A stretch of 64,000 nucleotides of DNA from assembly GCA_964036275.1 (NCBI GenBank), contig OZ038436.1, positions 8,051,864-8,115,863 of the forward strand, in the 5' to 3' direction. Position 1 is the stretch's first letter. Every line of letters starts with the position of its first letter. The notes under the pieces are model-generated. The model worked only from the letters and a program-made list of their open reading frames with translations, had not been told where the DNA came from and searched no databases. Shown here piece by piece: positions 1 through 9,515 of the stretch. The DNA is from Litoditis marina (lineage: Eukaryota > Nematoda > Chromadorea > Rhabditida > Rhabditidae). The position numbers were made by a program, and so were the translations under genes.

Positions 1-162
1 GCAATAACCGATAAACTCAAATCACCTAAATGTATTGCGCATCTTATTATAAGAGGGTAAACCTAACCGACGCAATCAATTTTGTCTAATATTTCTATGG
101 AGAAAACGAGCTAGGATCCCTGAACATTGATTAGTTTTATTGATTGATTTATTGATTTGCAG

Positions 163-249
163 CACATTGAGATGGATGTGCCTATTCGTGTGCTGGCCAC
201 CACCCTGTCCGCCAATTGGCCGAATACTTCGAAATTGGTTGCGGAGAAA
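163..249 (+). CDS. Possible internal exon, weak cullin-like resemblance
   Basis: The stretch lies between a good acceptor (ATTTGCAG just before 163) and a GTAACC donor at 250 and is open for exactly 29 codons in phase 0. The peptide contains the segment DVPIRVLATTLSANWP. That faintly recalls the V-x-VLT-x-x-x-WP motif of the cullin homology region, but no flanking cullin motif was found. A phase-0 continuation (CEARLYTPII, then a stop near 487) follows an acceptor near 433. It could be a decayed fragment or chance. The resemblance is inference only. Confidence 0.22.
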
Positions 250-802
250 GTAACCGGGTTGGTTACTTACACAGACAATGAAACTTTTACTTTTTAATGA
301 GTTTTGTTCATTACTAGACTTGTTAGAATACACAGGATTATCAATATTCTTATTGAACTGTTAGTATTTTCAATTTCCGTAGTAACCGGTTGGTTTGATG
401 CTATTGAGCCATACGCGCACTTGAATGTCGCTTGCTTTCAGTGTGAGGCCAGACTATATACACCTATAATTGAAGCTGACCTTTCATAAAACCTTATTTA
501 ACAATGTGAATTCGGATGACGAATGCGTTTAAGACGACTGATGGAAAACTTTGATTTGATGGAGAACTACTTGTTATCAATTGTGTGTGGGTAACTTTTG
601 TTAAAATGGTCAGCTCAGTTTGAACAAATTAAAAGTTATTAGCCTCAAAATCTTTGTCTGTTATTAGCCGATTATTCAAGCCGATTTTTCTAAAGGGAAA
701 TACAAGAGAAAAAAACTATCAAAATGGAGGGAAAAATGCATATTTATAATCCAATTATTCATTACAATGTTCTCATTCAGGCTCTCCCCTCATTTTGTGA
801 TC

Positions 803-1155
803 ATGGACGATGTGTTGTATTTGACCTCCAATATACGTCATAGAAGACTTCTACTCGAACATGTTCAGGTAAGTTCTCTTTCTCTCTTTCTCTCTCTTTT
901 TCACTTTCTTTCTCACTTTCTTACTTTTCACTCTCTCCTCACCCCTCTATCCCTCGTTTTCTCCCTCTTTCTCTGTGTCTCACTCTATATTTTTCTCTGT
1001 GTATCCGATCATCCTCTCCCTCTGTGATTATCTCTCTATATCGTCCCCTCCTTCATATATATTATAAATCAACTGTATTGAATCTGATATTCTTCCAGCC
1101 GACCCCTCATTTCGTGAAACAGAAGACTGCACAACGCCCATTTCCTCGTCAATAG
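803..1155 (+). CDS. Possible two-exon short ORF around a CT-rich intron
   Basis: Exon 1 follows an acceptor (CTCATTCAG, ending at 780). It starts at ATG 803 and ends at 868 before GTAAGT. The intron 869-1098 is CT-rich. Exon 2 begins at 1099 after TTCTTCCAG and stops at 1155. The joined frame gives 40 residues with no recognised domain. An AATAAA lies at 1159-1164, only three bases after the stop, which is unusually close and argues against a normal mRNA end. The 3' piece resembles the sequence after 17229 (shared AGATCAATA and TTGTTGATTTT blocks), so this may be one member of a repeated non-coding or decayed unit rather than a gene. Confidence 0.28.
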
Positions 1156-2323
1156 ATCAATAAATCGATTTCGTTGTTAATATGATCAGTTGTTGATTTT
1201 TAGCTGAATTGTATCAATGTTTGATCATTTTCATTTACTGGTTTATTTTGATCGAATCATAACTAGTAGTGGTCTTTAATGTCTCACAAAACGAAATGAT
1301 TGTGTTGCGGAAATCTTCCGCAGTTGAATGTAGCGCGCACAACTTTTAGATAGTGAAAACCAAAAGGACCAATTGTGTTTTTTCTAATGAAATTAATGAA
1401 AAACCACTGAGAAATGTGTGTATAAAGTTCGCCGTTTCCAGAGATTGTCCCGACATTGCTATTTATGACTAATTAGACGGTCTATGAGGGAACATGTTCT
1501 TTGTTGATAGATTTCACTCATTCGGGCTTCGGTTTGGACGAAAAATAGGAACGAATCAGAGAAAAAGAAAAAGTCAGTTTGTCTAGGCCTAGATTTGCGG
1601 AAGCTTACTACCGCTTACAATTCCGTTTTTCAGATTTCTCCACTTTTCTCAATTTTTCGCTTCTTTTCTCTGTGAGAAAGTCACTGGTAAATTAGAAGCA
1701 CGTGTAACTCACTTGAACGTTTCATATATCTTCAAGGGAATTGTTGGAACTGATTTTGATGAACAATTCAATTACTGAAATACGTAAATATAATGAGCCA
1801 ACTATCCATTACTAATCAGATCATTTTTTGCATAGCTTCTCAAAAGCAAAAACGTAATCCGTACAGCTACTATAATTAGAGGGTGTCACATTCAAGTGCG
1901 CGAAAGTCTTCCACTTTAGTTTTGCTTTTTCTAAGCTCAGCATATAGTTTTCATGCCATGATACACACTTTCTATAACAATCAAACCAATTCAATTGATT
2001 AGAATATTTTGAGAAACTAAATTATATAACATTATGAATAGTTTGTACCGTAAAATTATTCTTGCACGATTAACGATTTGACACCAAACTAACAAACAAC
2101 ACTTAGCAACCGTCTCTATGCACAGCTTTATATAGGAATACCTACGGCATAAGTAGGCAGTCGAGAATCGTTTCAAACTAGAAACTCTTCCCATATTTTG
2201 TTTACTAATCATCAGAATTCTATGAGTATCAAAGCAAATGAACGCAGAATCAATAATATGGTTATAAACGTTGGAGTTATAAATAATATTTGTATTTGGA
2301 TCATTGATCTTTACCGTTCTCCT

Positions 2324-2451
2324 GTGAAAACGGTGGCAGCTCAAAATACCGGAGAAGATGCAGGCTTAAATACCGGTGTAGATTTAGTTTCCTTATGATT
2401 TTCAAACAGTACAGGCAACACCCCGGTATTTTGAGTTGCAACGGTTTTTCA
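2324..2451. repeat. Short inverted repeat element
   Basis: Arms around CGGTGGCAGCTCAAAATACC and its near-complement GGTATTTTGAGTTGCAACGG face each other across about 80 bases. The arms differ at two positions. This is MITE-like in shape; no second copy was noticed in the window. Confidence 0.6.
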
Positions 2452-3039
2452 GAGTCTAGGTTCAAATGTGGGCTGATAGGTTTTCGAACAGGTGTTGTGA
2501 GCACAAAAAAATGACCTCCCATAGTACATAGAGATGACTTCAATGGCAAACTCATTTATCATATTTTTATTTATCATATTTTTTCTGTTTTAGAAGTGTA
2601 TTCATGTCTGTTATGGTAAGTACTTCACGAATCGAAAAAGTGCTAAAGGCTCACGAGTATCATTTTTCTCCAAGTTCTATGTGACGGTACCCTTTCAATT
2701 GTGAAAATAAAGTTCTTGTTATTTTGCAGAACAGAGTGTATATTCGACATTACAATGTTGTAATTTTCGAATTGGAGAATTTCACTCAATTTTTCAGTGT
2801 TCGAATGCGAAAATTGTCGTTCAGATTTTCAGTATTTCAAGTATAGTACACTTATTTGTTCATCGATAGATTTATGAACAAAAACGACATTAAAGTCCAA
2901 AGAGCAAAAAAGGTAATATTTTGCGGAAGCTTATTTTTGTTACATTTTCTTCTTACGGTTGGTCTATTCTACTATTCGCTTCACTGAAACGTTCAAAAAG
3001 ATAATTTACAGTAACTGTTACACGTACAGTGGGAGCCAA

Positions 3040-3225
3040 ATATATAAACTTCTGTCTCTCACCGGAATTGAACCTGCGAGCAAAAAATCCGTAGCTGGAC
3101 GCTAAGCACTACGCTATCGAGTACATAACGGGCACATTTTGTAATCGAAGAATTGTGAGCGTACACAGCGGAAAGTGAGATATACAGTACCCTTCCACCT
3201 TTCCGTTGGCGACTACTATACTCGG
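3040..3225 (-). mobile_element. SINE-like element, tRNA-related, copy 1
   Basis: On the minus strand it begins with a hairpin: CGGAAAG and TTTCCG arms separated by about 25 bases holding GGGTACTGTATA. About 60-100 bases later comes a tRNA-like part with an A-box-like TAGCGTAGTG and a B-box-like GGTTCAATTCC. The same order is seen at 18612-18797 (minus) and 8322-8485 (plus). Pol III internal boxes are the established hallmark of tRNA-derived SINEs. The hairpin lying 5' of the tRNA part is unusual. No cloverleaf with a plausible anticodon stem can be folded, so it is not a tRNA gene. It overlaps the 3' side of the exon that starts at 3424. Confidence 0.6.
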
Positions 3226-3621
3226 ATGTTTCATATCTACAAGGCAGTAAATATCGAATTCTGTTTCTAGAAGAGAAGTTAAGCAGTGCTGAAATTTCCA
3301 CAATCCTAACTTCCCAATGTTTTTTATACAAACTTTTATACATTCTTCAGCCTGGGAGTATAACATTTCATCCGGTGGGGGATAATCGTCTTTTGAGGCA
3401 ATCTCGCATATACTCTTAAACATACTGAAATAACATGCTAATCCTTTCAAAGAAAAAGTTTGGCTAAATATTCGGATTAGTGAGAAGAAATTTGTATGAA
3501 AGACTCACTACAAGCAGGCAGAAACTGCTGTTTTACTCGTTCTGATGTTTTGTAGTCCGACCTCGATGTTATTGTTGAGAACTGTACATCTCTGAGAAAT
3601 CACTGACTCGGCCCCCGCCGA
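3215..3621 (-). pseudogene. Cysteine-rich protein exons, truncated by SINE-like insertion
   Basis: Two minus-strand exons join in phase. Exon 3621-3509 (37 codons plus 2 bases) lies between TATACTCAG and a GTGAGT donor. The next exon starts at 3424 after TTATTTCAG and stays open to about 3111. The joined peptide is cysteine-rich (about seven Cys) with the segments KSICEIASKDDYPPPDEM, EECIKVCIKNIGKLGLW and EFDIYCLVDM. Spacing faintly recalls nematode secreted DUF19-type (T20D4.11-like) proteins, but this is not established. From about 3225 downward the frame runs into the SINE-like element, so the original 3' half is missing or displaced. No signal peptide exon was found upstream: 3630-3775 is an inverted repeat. 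Best read as a gene remnant, less likely a live gene using the GTAGAT donor near 3248. Confidence 0.4.
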
Positions 3622-3627
3622 CTGAGT

Positions 3628-3775
3628 ATAAATTGAGACGGCAACGACAATGTCGCTGCCGTGACAAATTTTACTCATGAAAATAGCATATGTTTTGAGG
3701 AGGCGCAGGCTGACAAACAACAGTTAAAACTGAGACGGCAACGACATTGTCGCGGCCGTCTCATGTTTTACTCAT
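3628..3775. repeat. Inverted repeat with CGGCAACGACAATGTCG core
   Basis: Two copies of a GAGACGGCAACGACA..TGTCG..GCCGT block (about 3634-3661 and 3731-3762), each itself palindromic, are separated by about 70 bases. ATGAGTAAAA-type flanks sit on both sides. The element lies directly upstream of the cysteine-rich exon at 3509-3621. Confidence 0.5.
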
Positions 3776-3886
3776 AGATTATCCAAGTTATTCTGTGTTT
3801 AGTTTTTTCTTTCTCGTTTAGCGCACCTCGTAGTGCATCAAATAAATAAATAAATTAACGAATAACATGCCTTTGTTTCCAACTCT

Positions 3887-3888
3887 CT

Positions 3889-3934
<46 letters not shown>

Positions 3935-3935
3935 T
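3887..3935 (+). repeat. CT microsatellite
   Basis: About 20 uninterrupted CT units within a longer CT-rich tract (3875-4000). A TTTCAG acceptor-like site follows at about 4038, as in the other CT-tract units of the left arm. Confidence 0.9.
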
Positions 3936-4294
3936 TTCTCTTGCCCAATCTCTATGCTCTTTTTGTATCGGTCTCGCCCTTTCTCTTTCTGTGTTTATCC
4001 TAATTATACTTCTTCATTTTATGAACTTTCTATTTCAGATAATTTTCTATAACATCCATGATAATCCATGGAAAATATGATCCACTTCGACGGTAAGGCA
4101 ACTTGTACACGAACTGTACAATAACTGTGTGAAGAAAGTAACTGAATAATGGAAATGTTTCATGTCTTCGCGGGTTTCAATTGGCCCGAAACCATTCGGA
4201 TTCAAGGCAAATCACAATGCTGTTGGATGCATTGAAAAGTTAGTGAGGTTGGTTGAGATGTAGAACCTTGATTCTTAATTGAGCCGTGTGATTT

Positions 4295-4402
<108 letters not shown>

Positions 4403-5045
4403 TTTTCTCTCTTGAAAACTACACGATTTCTTAGGTTTCATCATAAATACAGTTGATATCGCGAGAAAATAGTGATTTCAGGAAGTTCCTGAGAGAGAAA
4501 ACTTCATTGTCACTTTGGAGTTATAGTACCCAAAATATGGCCATAGATGCAATTAAGAATCGTGTTTTTCTCCAAACACTTAGAGGTAGGGCATTGGCTT
4601 AAAGGCTTTGCTATACTGTTAGATACTATAAACTGTCTAGTCACGTGAAACATGGTAAACACAGCATATAAGAGGCATCCATTTAAATAGTTTTTCAAAA
4701 TTCAAATATTTTGCAAATCTGGTCATTTTTTTATTTATTGCCGAGAAACCTGGAATATGGTCAGTTTCTGGTTTCGTTTCGCAGACTTTATCGTCCAAAT
4801 AAATGACGAGGGTCAATTAATTTCTTGAAGTTTGACAACCGTCATTATTTCACACCTTACTTTTGACATTCGTCAGTTACTTGCATACTGAAACTGACCA
4901 TGGTCAAAACTGTATTTGCAAACCACCTGTCTCAGCCGGGACTCGAACCTGACCCCGTCAGTTCAAAAGCGCGAGCGCTTTTGTCTGGACTTCTTTTTTA
5001 TGTGGAGAAAATTAAATTAAAAAAGTTCATTTCGTTTTCAGGGTA

Positions 5046-5300
5046 ATTTCATAAGTAACCGGGTTTCTTGATAACCATACCGGTTTTTGGTAATCTTCCA
5101 GGTTACCCCATAGGTAGCCGGTTGGTAACCTGAAACTTTATTTTGGTTACCTTACAAATGAATGGTAAAACTACAATCAACAAATAAGGGGTAACCGGTT
5201 TCTCATTTCAGGTTACCACGCAGTTACCTACTGAGGTAATCAAAAGGTTATTTTACTAAAAACTGGTAACGGTACCAAATAAACCCGGTTACTTATTTAA
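5046..5300. repeat. MITE-like inverted repeat, about 255 bp
   Basis: Ends read ATAAGTAACCGGGTTT and AAACCCGGTTACTTAT, nearly perfect complements. The interior is dense in GGTTACC/GGTAACC words in both orientations, so the single strand can fold on itself. A related GGTTACC-rich stretch is at 44060-44215. Confidence 0.6.
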
Positions 5301-5404
5301 TTCATAGTTCTCATTAAAGTTCATTATTTAAATCTGTCTCGTTATATGAGCGATCCGTACAATTCGGCTGGCGCAGGTTATATCCGCGACAGTCGCTAAC
5401 CAAA

Positions 5405-5480
5405 CTACTGACCCAGTAGCGTAGTGGTAGTGTGTCTGCCTTTTGCCCTGGCGCCCGCAGGTTCGATCCCGCGAACATTC
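5405..5480 (+). repeat. tRNA-like fragment
   Basis: Contains an A-box-like TAGCGTAGTGG and a B-box GGTTCGATCCC at plausible spacing, followed by CTGGTCAGAATT, a word repeated nearby (5630s). The acceptor and anticodon stems do not pair convincingly, so this is a tRNA-derived repeat or pseudogene, not a functional tRNA. Confidence 0.45.
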
Positions 5481-6699
5481 TGACACTGGTCAGAATTACA
5501 CAGAATGAAGGAGGTAATTCGTTGACAAATGCCAAAAAAACAAGATTATTAATTGACCGGCGTCAAAAACCCCGTTTTCACTTCTGACAGTTGTCAGTAA
5601 ATTTTCTGACTAGAAACCGAAGATCTGGTCAGAATTGTGCAGAATTTAATCGAAACATGCTCCAAGAAAAAATGACGAGATTTGCATAATATTTGAATTT
5701 TGAAAAACTATTTAAATGGACGCCTCTTATATCTCAGAAACGTGAAACTCCTGAGTGCACGATGCCTCATTAGAATGTTAACTTCACGTGACTTTGTAGT
5801 GAAATAGATTTGTAGTGCATTTCCGAAGCAGTCCGTTTTTTTGTAATGGAGAATGTTTCCGCTCTGTTTGTAGTTGTATCCGGTTGTATTCCGGTTTTGT
5901 ATGTGAGCAACGATTGTTTTATGTATCTATGTAAAATAGGATAACTTCAAAAAAATCAGTGAGAAAAAAATCAGTGAGAATCCACACAGACAAAAGATAT
6001 GCGGAAATGACGATACTCTCCGTGCACAATGACAGATTACGGTAGCGCATGGAGCATCTGTTCGTTGCGCATATATTTCCCTATACGAACGAATTCTTCT
6101 TATTTTGAAGATTAGCTAAAATTAGAATGATTTTTTAGTCATTTCATTCCTACTGAGACTCCTACAGTAGGAATACAAAATTATCAATACGTTCAAATTA
6201 CTCAAATGATTACCATATTCCAATATTGCAAAAGGTGTACCAAAATGTTACCGACAGAGATCAGTTTCGCATCAGGTAAGGTTATTGCGAGAGTTGAATG
6301 TATACTGTAATAGTCTCAGTGGGAATAGGATTCAAGTAGCGACTCTCAAAGTGTGGTCCATTCTCGATGTATGATCGATAGTGTGACCTAAAACAATTTG
6401 AATCTGTTGCAGGTCTCTGAAAGTTTCCCTACGCTCTGATGGAAATCTCTACAATGACTCCAAAAAAGGAAATATAACAATAAACAGGAAATAGAGAAGA
6501 AATGGCACCTGAAGTCCTAGTTCTCGATTGGACTGAAACCGTTCGAATTGTTTTTGGGATCAAAGGTCGAAATTCTCAAGGTTGCTGGATACATCGGAAG
6601 TTGGTAAGGTTAGTTGACTAGTCAACGGAATGTGTTCGTCATGCGGTCCATATTCATACTGAAATACACATATAACGAAATATAGATAGAAATGATCTT

Positions 6700-6800
6700 C
6701 TTCTCCGCCCCGCACTCTCTATTTCTATCTCTACCTCTCTCTCTCTCCGTCTATCTCTCTCTTTTTTTCTCTCTCTCTCTTCTATTCCTGTCCAATTTTC
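6700..6800 (+). repeat. Interrupted CT tract
   Basis: Mixed CT and TTCT runs with interruptions, lying between the exon-like block at 6530-6620 and a TTTTTTTTCAG acceptor-like site at about 6911. An AATAAA-like word follows near 7016. Confidence 0.7.
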
Positions 6801-7636
6801 TCTCTGTCTCTTACTCGTTCTTCTTCAGTACTTTTCTATTTCTCTGGCTTTTATATTCGTATTCTCTGTAATACATTTTTACGATCATGACCATGGTACA
6901 TACTTTTTTTCAGAATTGTGGACGATCGCACATATTGTGAACAAATAGCATGGCGTACATCCATGCTCCGTTTCCTATTGGATATTTATATTGTGTATGT
7001 TTCCTCAAACTCCGTAAATAAACTTCGATACTTGTTAAACCTTCTCTGTATTCAGTTGTGAAAATTCTTTATTTGGTATAAATATGTTGTTTCAACCCGT
7101 TTTATTATGAGTAATATTAGATTTGTTGTTTTCATTCACTTCATCACGTTTTACTGGTGGGATTTTGTCTAATTCTAGTTTAGATATTATTTTACACGAT
7201 CTTGTGTTTGAGTTAGCATAACGTTTTCTTTTGTTTCGGTTGAATCTCAAATGTTGTGCTGTATTGTACTGTAGTTGACCACACACGTTAGAGAATTAGT
7301 ACGTAACCATGGGTTTTGAAAAAAAAACATTTGTGAATTCCGTAATAAACTATTGTAAACTATTGTACATTTGTAACATTTGAGAAAATAATTTTGTATT
7401 CTATAGATGTTCGGCGAAAAACTTACCTGTACATGAATCAATTATGACCGCTTGTTACTGTTAAACTAGTACATTTTTTTTGTAGAAGTTCTTATTCCAA
7501 CGTCATTTTAGATATCGTAAGTGTTTCAATTATCTAGAAAGTGTTTGTTGATTTCGTTAGCAGTTGATAGTTCCTACAAAAAAGTCACATTTTCAGTATA
7601 TATCTCGTACGCACTTGCAATTGAGAGTAATAGACA

Positions 7637-7710
7637 GCGTTTCGCGCAGTTGAATGTAGTGTCGATCATTTATAAGTAGTGAGCATCCCGCTTTTCAATT
7701 CTGTTATCAG
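7637..7710 (+). promoter_or_regulatory. TTTCGCGC + TATA-like module, copy 1 of a direct pair
   Basis: TTTCGCGC (the established E2F/DP consensus core) is followed by AGTTGAATGTAG and, about 25 bases on, by ATTTATAAGTAGTGAGC. Nearly the same 74 bases recur at 8037-8110. The promoter role is inference; no gene could be identified downstream. Confidence 0.4.
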
Positions 7711-7885
7711 TACATTCATCGTTCCAATTGTGCAAAACTGCAAAAAATGCACATTATACACTTCGCAATTTAGTGCCTCCTTTTGGTTTGCGTTGAACCA
7801 AAAATGAAATTTATGTCGGAGTTTTATTTGTAGTGTACTGATACACTGTGGAATGTGTTCTATGATGCTAGAAAAAAGAATCGGT

Positions 7886-8020
7886 TATACTAGAAGTAAA
7901 TTGCACAGTCACGTGAAAGATGCTGAACACAGCAGAACTCAGAAACGTACAATGGCTAAGTACACTATGCCTCATTAGAATGCTCATTTTACGTGACTAA
8001 TTGAATTTACCTCTAGAATA
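7886..8020 (+). mobile_element. MITE family A, full-length copy
   Basis: About 135 bp bounded by TATACTAGAAGTAAATTGCA and its imperfect complement ending in CTAGAATA. The inner parts are TCACGTGAA and TTTACGTGAC. Other copies: 17865-17990, 27402-27537, 40011-40131, 40980-41113, 53359-53490, 57755-57888, 58031-58167, about 23170-23285, plus halves at 4635, 5733, 12846 and 19390. No coding capacity. TA-flanked ends suggest a Tc1/mariner-type parent, which is inference. Confidence 0.75.
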
Positions 8021-8036
8021 GTTGGGGTGACAAGAT

Positions 8037-8110
8037 GTCTTTCGCGCAGTTGAATGTAGCGCCGACCATTTATAAGTAGTGAGCATCCCGGTTTTCAATT
8101 CTGTTATCAG
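8037..8110 (+). promoter_or_regulatory. TTTCGCGC + TATA-like module, copy 2 of a direct pair
   Basis: This is about 95% the same as 7637-7710, with GCGCCGACC in place of GTGTCGATC between the box and the ATTTATAAGTAG. Both copies end in TTTTCAATTCTGTTATCAG. A family A MITE copy (7886-8020) sits between them. Confidence 0.4.
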
Positions 8111-8321
8111 ACTGCAAAAGTGCACATTATACAATGAGAGTAAACACAGAATAAACACGACTCTACATCATATTTTTATTCTCCATGTCTCCATTTTCTC
8201 GTAATTGGAATACCACCAATAAACCAATGTGGAAAGACACGTGTTCAATCGCGAATAAACATTCTGTTCTATTCTACTTTAGAGCATTTCTCAAGACGCG
8301 CCTCTCAGAATAAACCATCTG

Positions 8322-8485
8322 TAAGCGGGAGGGTACTGTATATTATAATTTTCACTGCGTACGAACACATGTCTACGATTACAAAGCTTTTCGGCAATGC
8401 CCTCACATAGCGCAGTGGTTAACGCTGCGCTATTTAACTTATGCTCGCAGGTTCGATTCCAGCGAGAAACAAGAATTTATTAGTT
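8322..8485 (+). mobile_element. SINE-like element, tRNA-related, copy 2
   Basis: Plus-strand member of the family also seen at 3040-3225 and 18612-18797. It has GGGAGGGTACTGTATA near its start, an A-box TAGCGCAGTGG at about 8408 and a B-box GGTTCGATTCC at about 8451. Both boxes match pol III consensus very well. The region between them does not form an anticodon arm, so it is not a tRNA gene. Confidence 0.6.
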
Positions 8486-9515
8486 TGCCACTCTTCTATA
8501 GCAATTTAACTTTGTTGTTTTGTTACAGGGGAAAACTCGAGAATGGTTCCAAACTTCAACCAGAAAACTGCTGTTTAGTTTAATGATGTTTTACAGTGGA
8601 TGAATGAATGAATGAATGCATTACGCAAGTAATACAGAAATATTGTTAACGACGGAAACATAATTGTTTATGTGAGAACAGTATAAATGTAACACAGAGA
8701 GATGTTCTGAGGTGCACTGATTTGAATTGATATTTGAATCATTTTTGAAGGGTTTTGTATCATACTGTCAATCATTTTATGTTTCCTCGCGTATATTCAC
8801 ATGCTTGCAAATGAATAAATCAATAATCACCACTACACCAATTATGTGTAAAATTGGGGAACTGCAATTTATCGCGCATTCAAAAGTTGCAGGCAGCGCA
8901 CTTGTAGTAACGAAAAACCTTTCCATGGTTATGTTAACGTACGTGAATTGTTGTTCTAAAACGCATTGTGTTTCGGGTGTCTGGTGTTTGGTAAATGAAA
9001 ATATAAAGAATGAGAAATTCATTTAGGTAAAAAACTGAGAAAGAGCAATACACAGTTTCTAGTTTGTGAAATCTCTTTCACATAAATGTTTATTTCACAG
9101 TTTTTTTCCAAAAAACTTGATCAAAATCATTTAGAAAAAAGCTGTACCACAATATCCAACTGAACTATTTATCCGTGATTATGTTAGTTCTCATGGGCTA
9201 GTCAAATGGTTTCACCCTTAATCTGTTACTTATTTTAATACAACAACCGGTACACAATATTGTCATTGAAGTAACCGTAATAATAATAATTCAACATGCT
9301 TAACAATATCAGAGTAGAAAGTTATATGCTATCTATTTCCAGAAAGTTTCACAAGACATTACCTTGGAAAGCGTAGATTTTCGTACTGGGATTATAAGTT
9401 GTCAAAGTTACATGAAACGAACAATTTCTATAAGTTAAGTAACAAATAAAATCACGATAACTCACAAGTTTATTACAGCTGTTATAACAACTACTGTGTT
9501 TGTAACTACTATGCT

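Larger units (their letters stand above)
1..3200. other. Gene-poor repeat-rich left end
   Basis: Apart from the weak exon candidates at 163-249 and 803-1155, no coding signal was found. The stretch holds a CT-rich tract (876-1030), two oppositely oriented copies of the TTTCGCGC/TATA-like module (1315-1360 and 1880-1912), an inverted repeat (2324-2451), and a block at 2087-2120 shared with 13721-13752. Confidence 0.6.

Noticed and set aside
8398..8470. Functional tRNA genes at 8398, 5405, 3056, 18640, 23287, 44703
   Set aside because: A- and B-box-like words are present, but no copy folds into a complete cloverleaf with a seven-base anticodon loop, and three of them belong to one repeat family.
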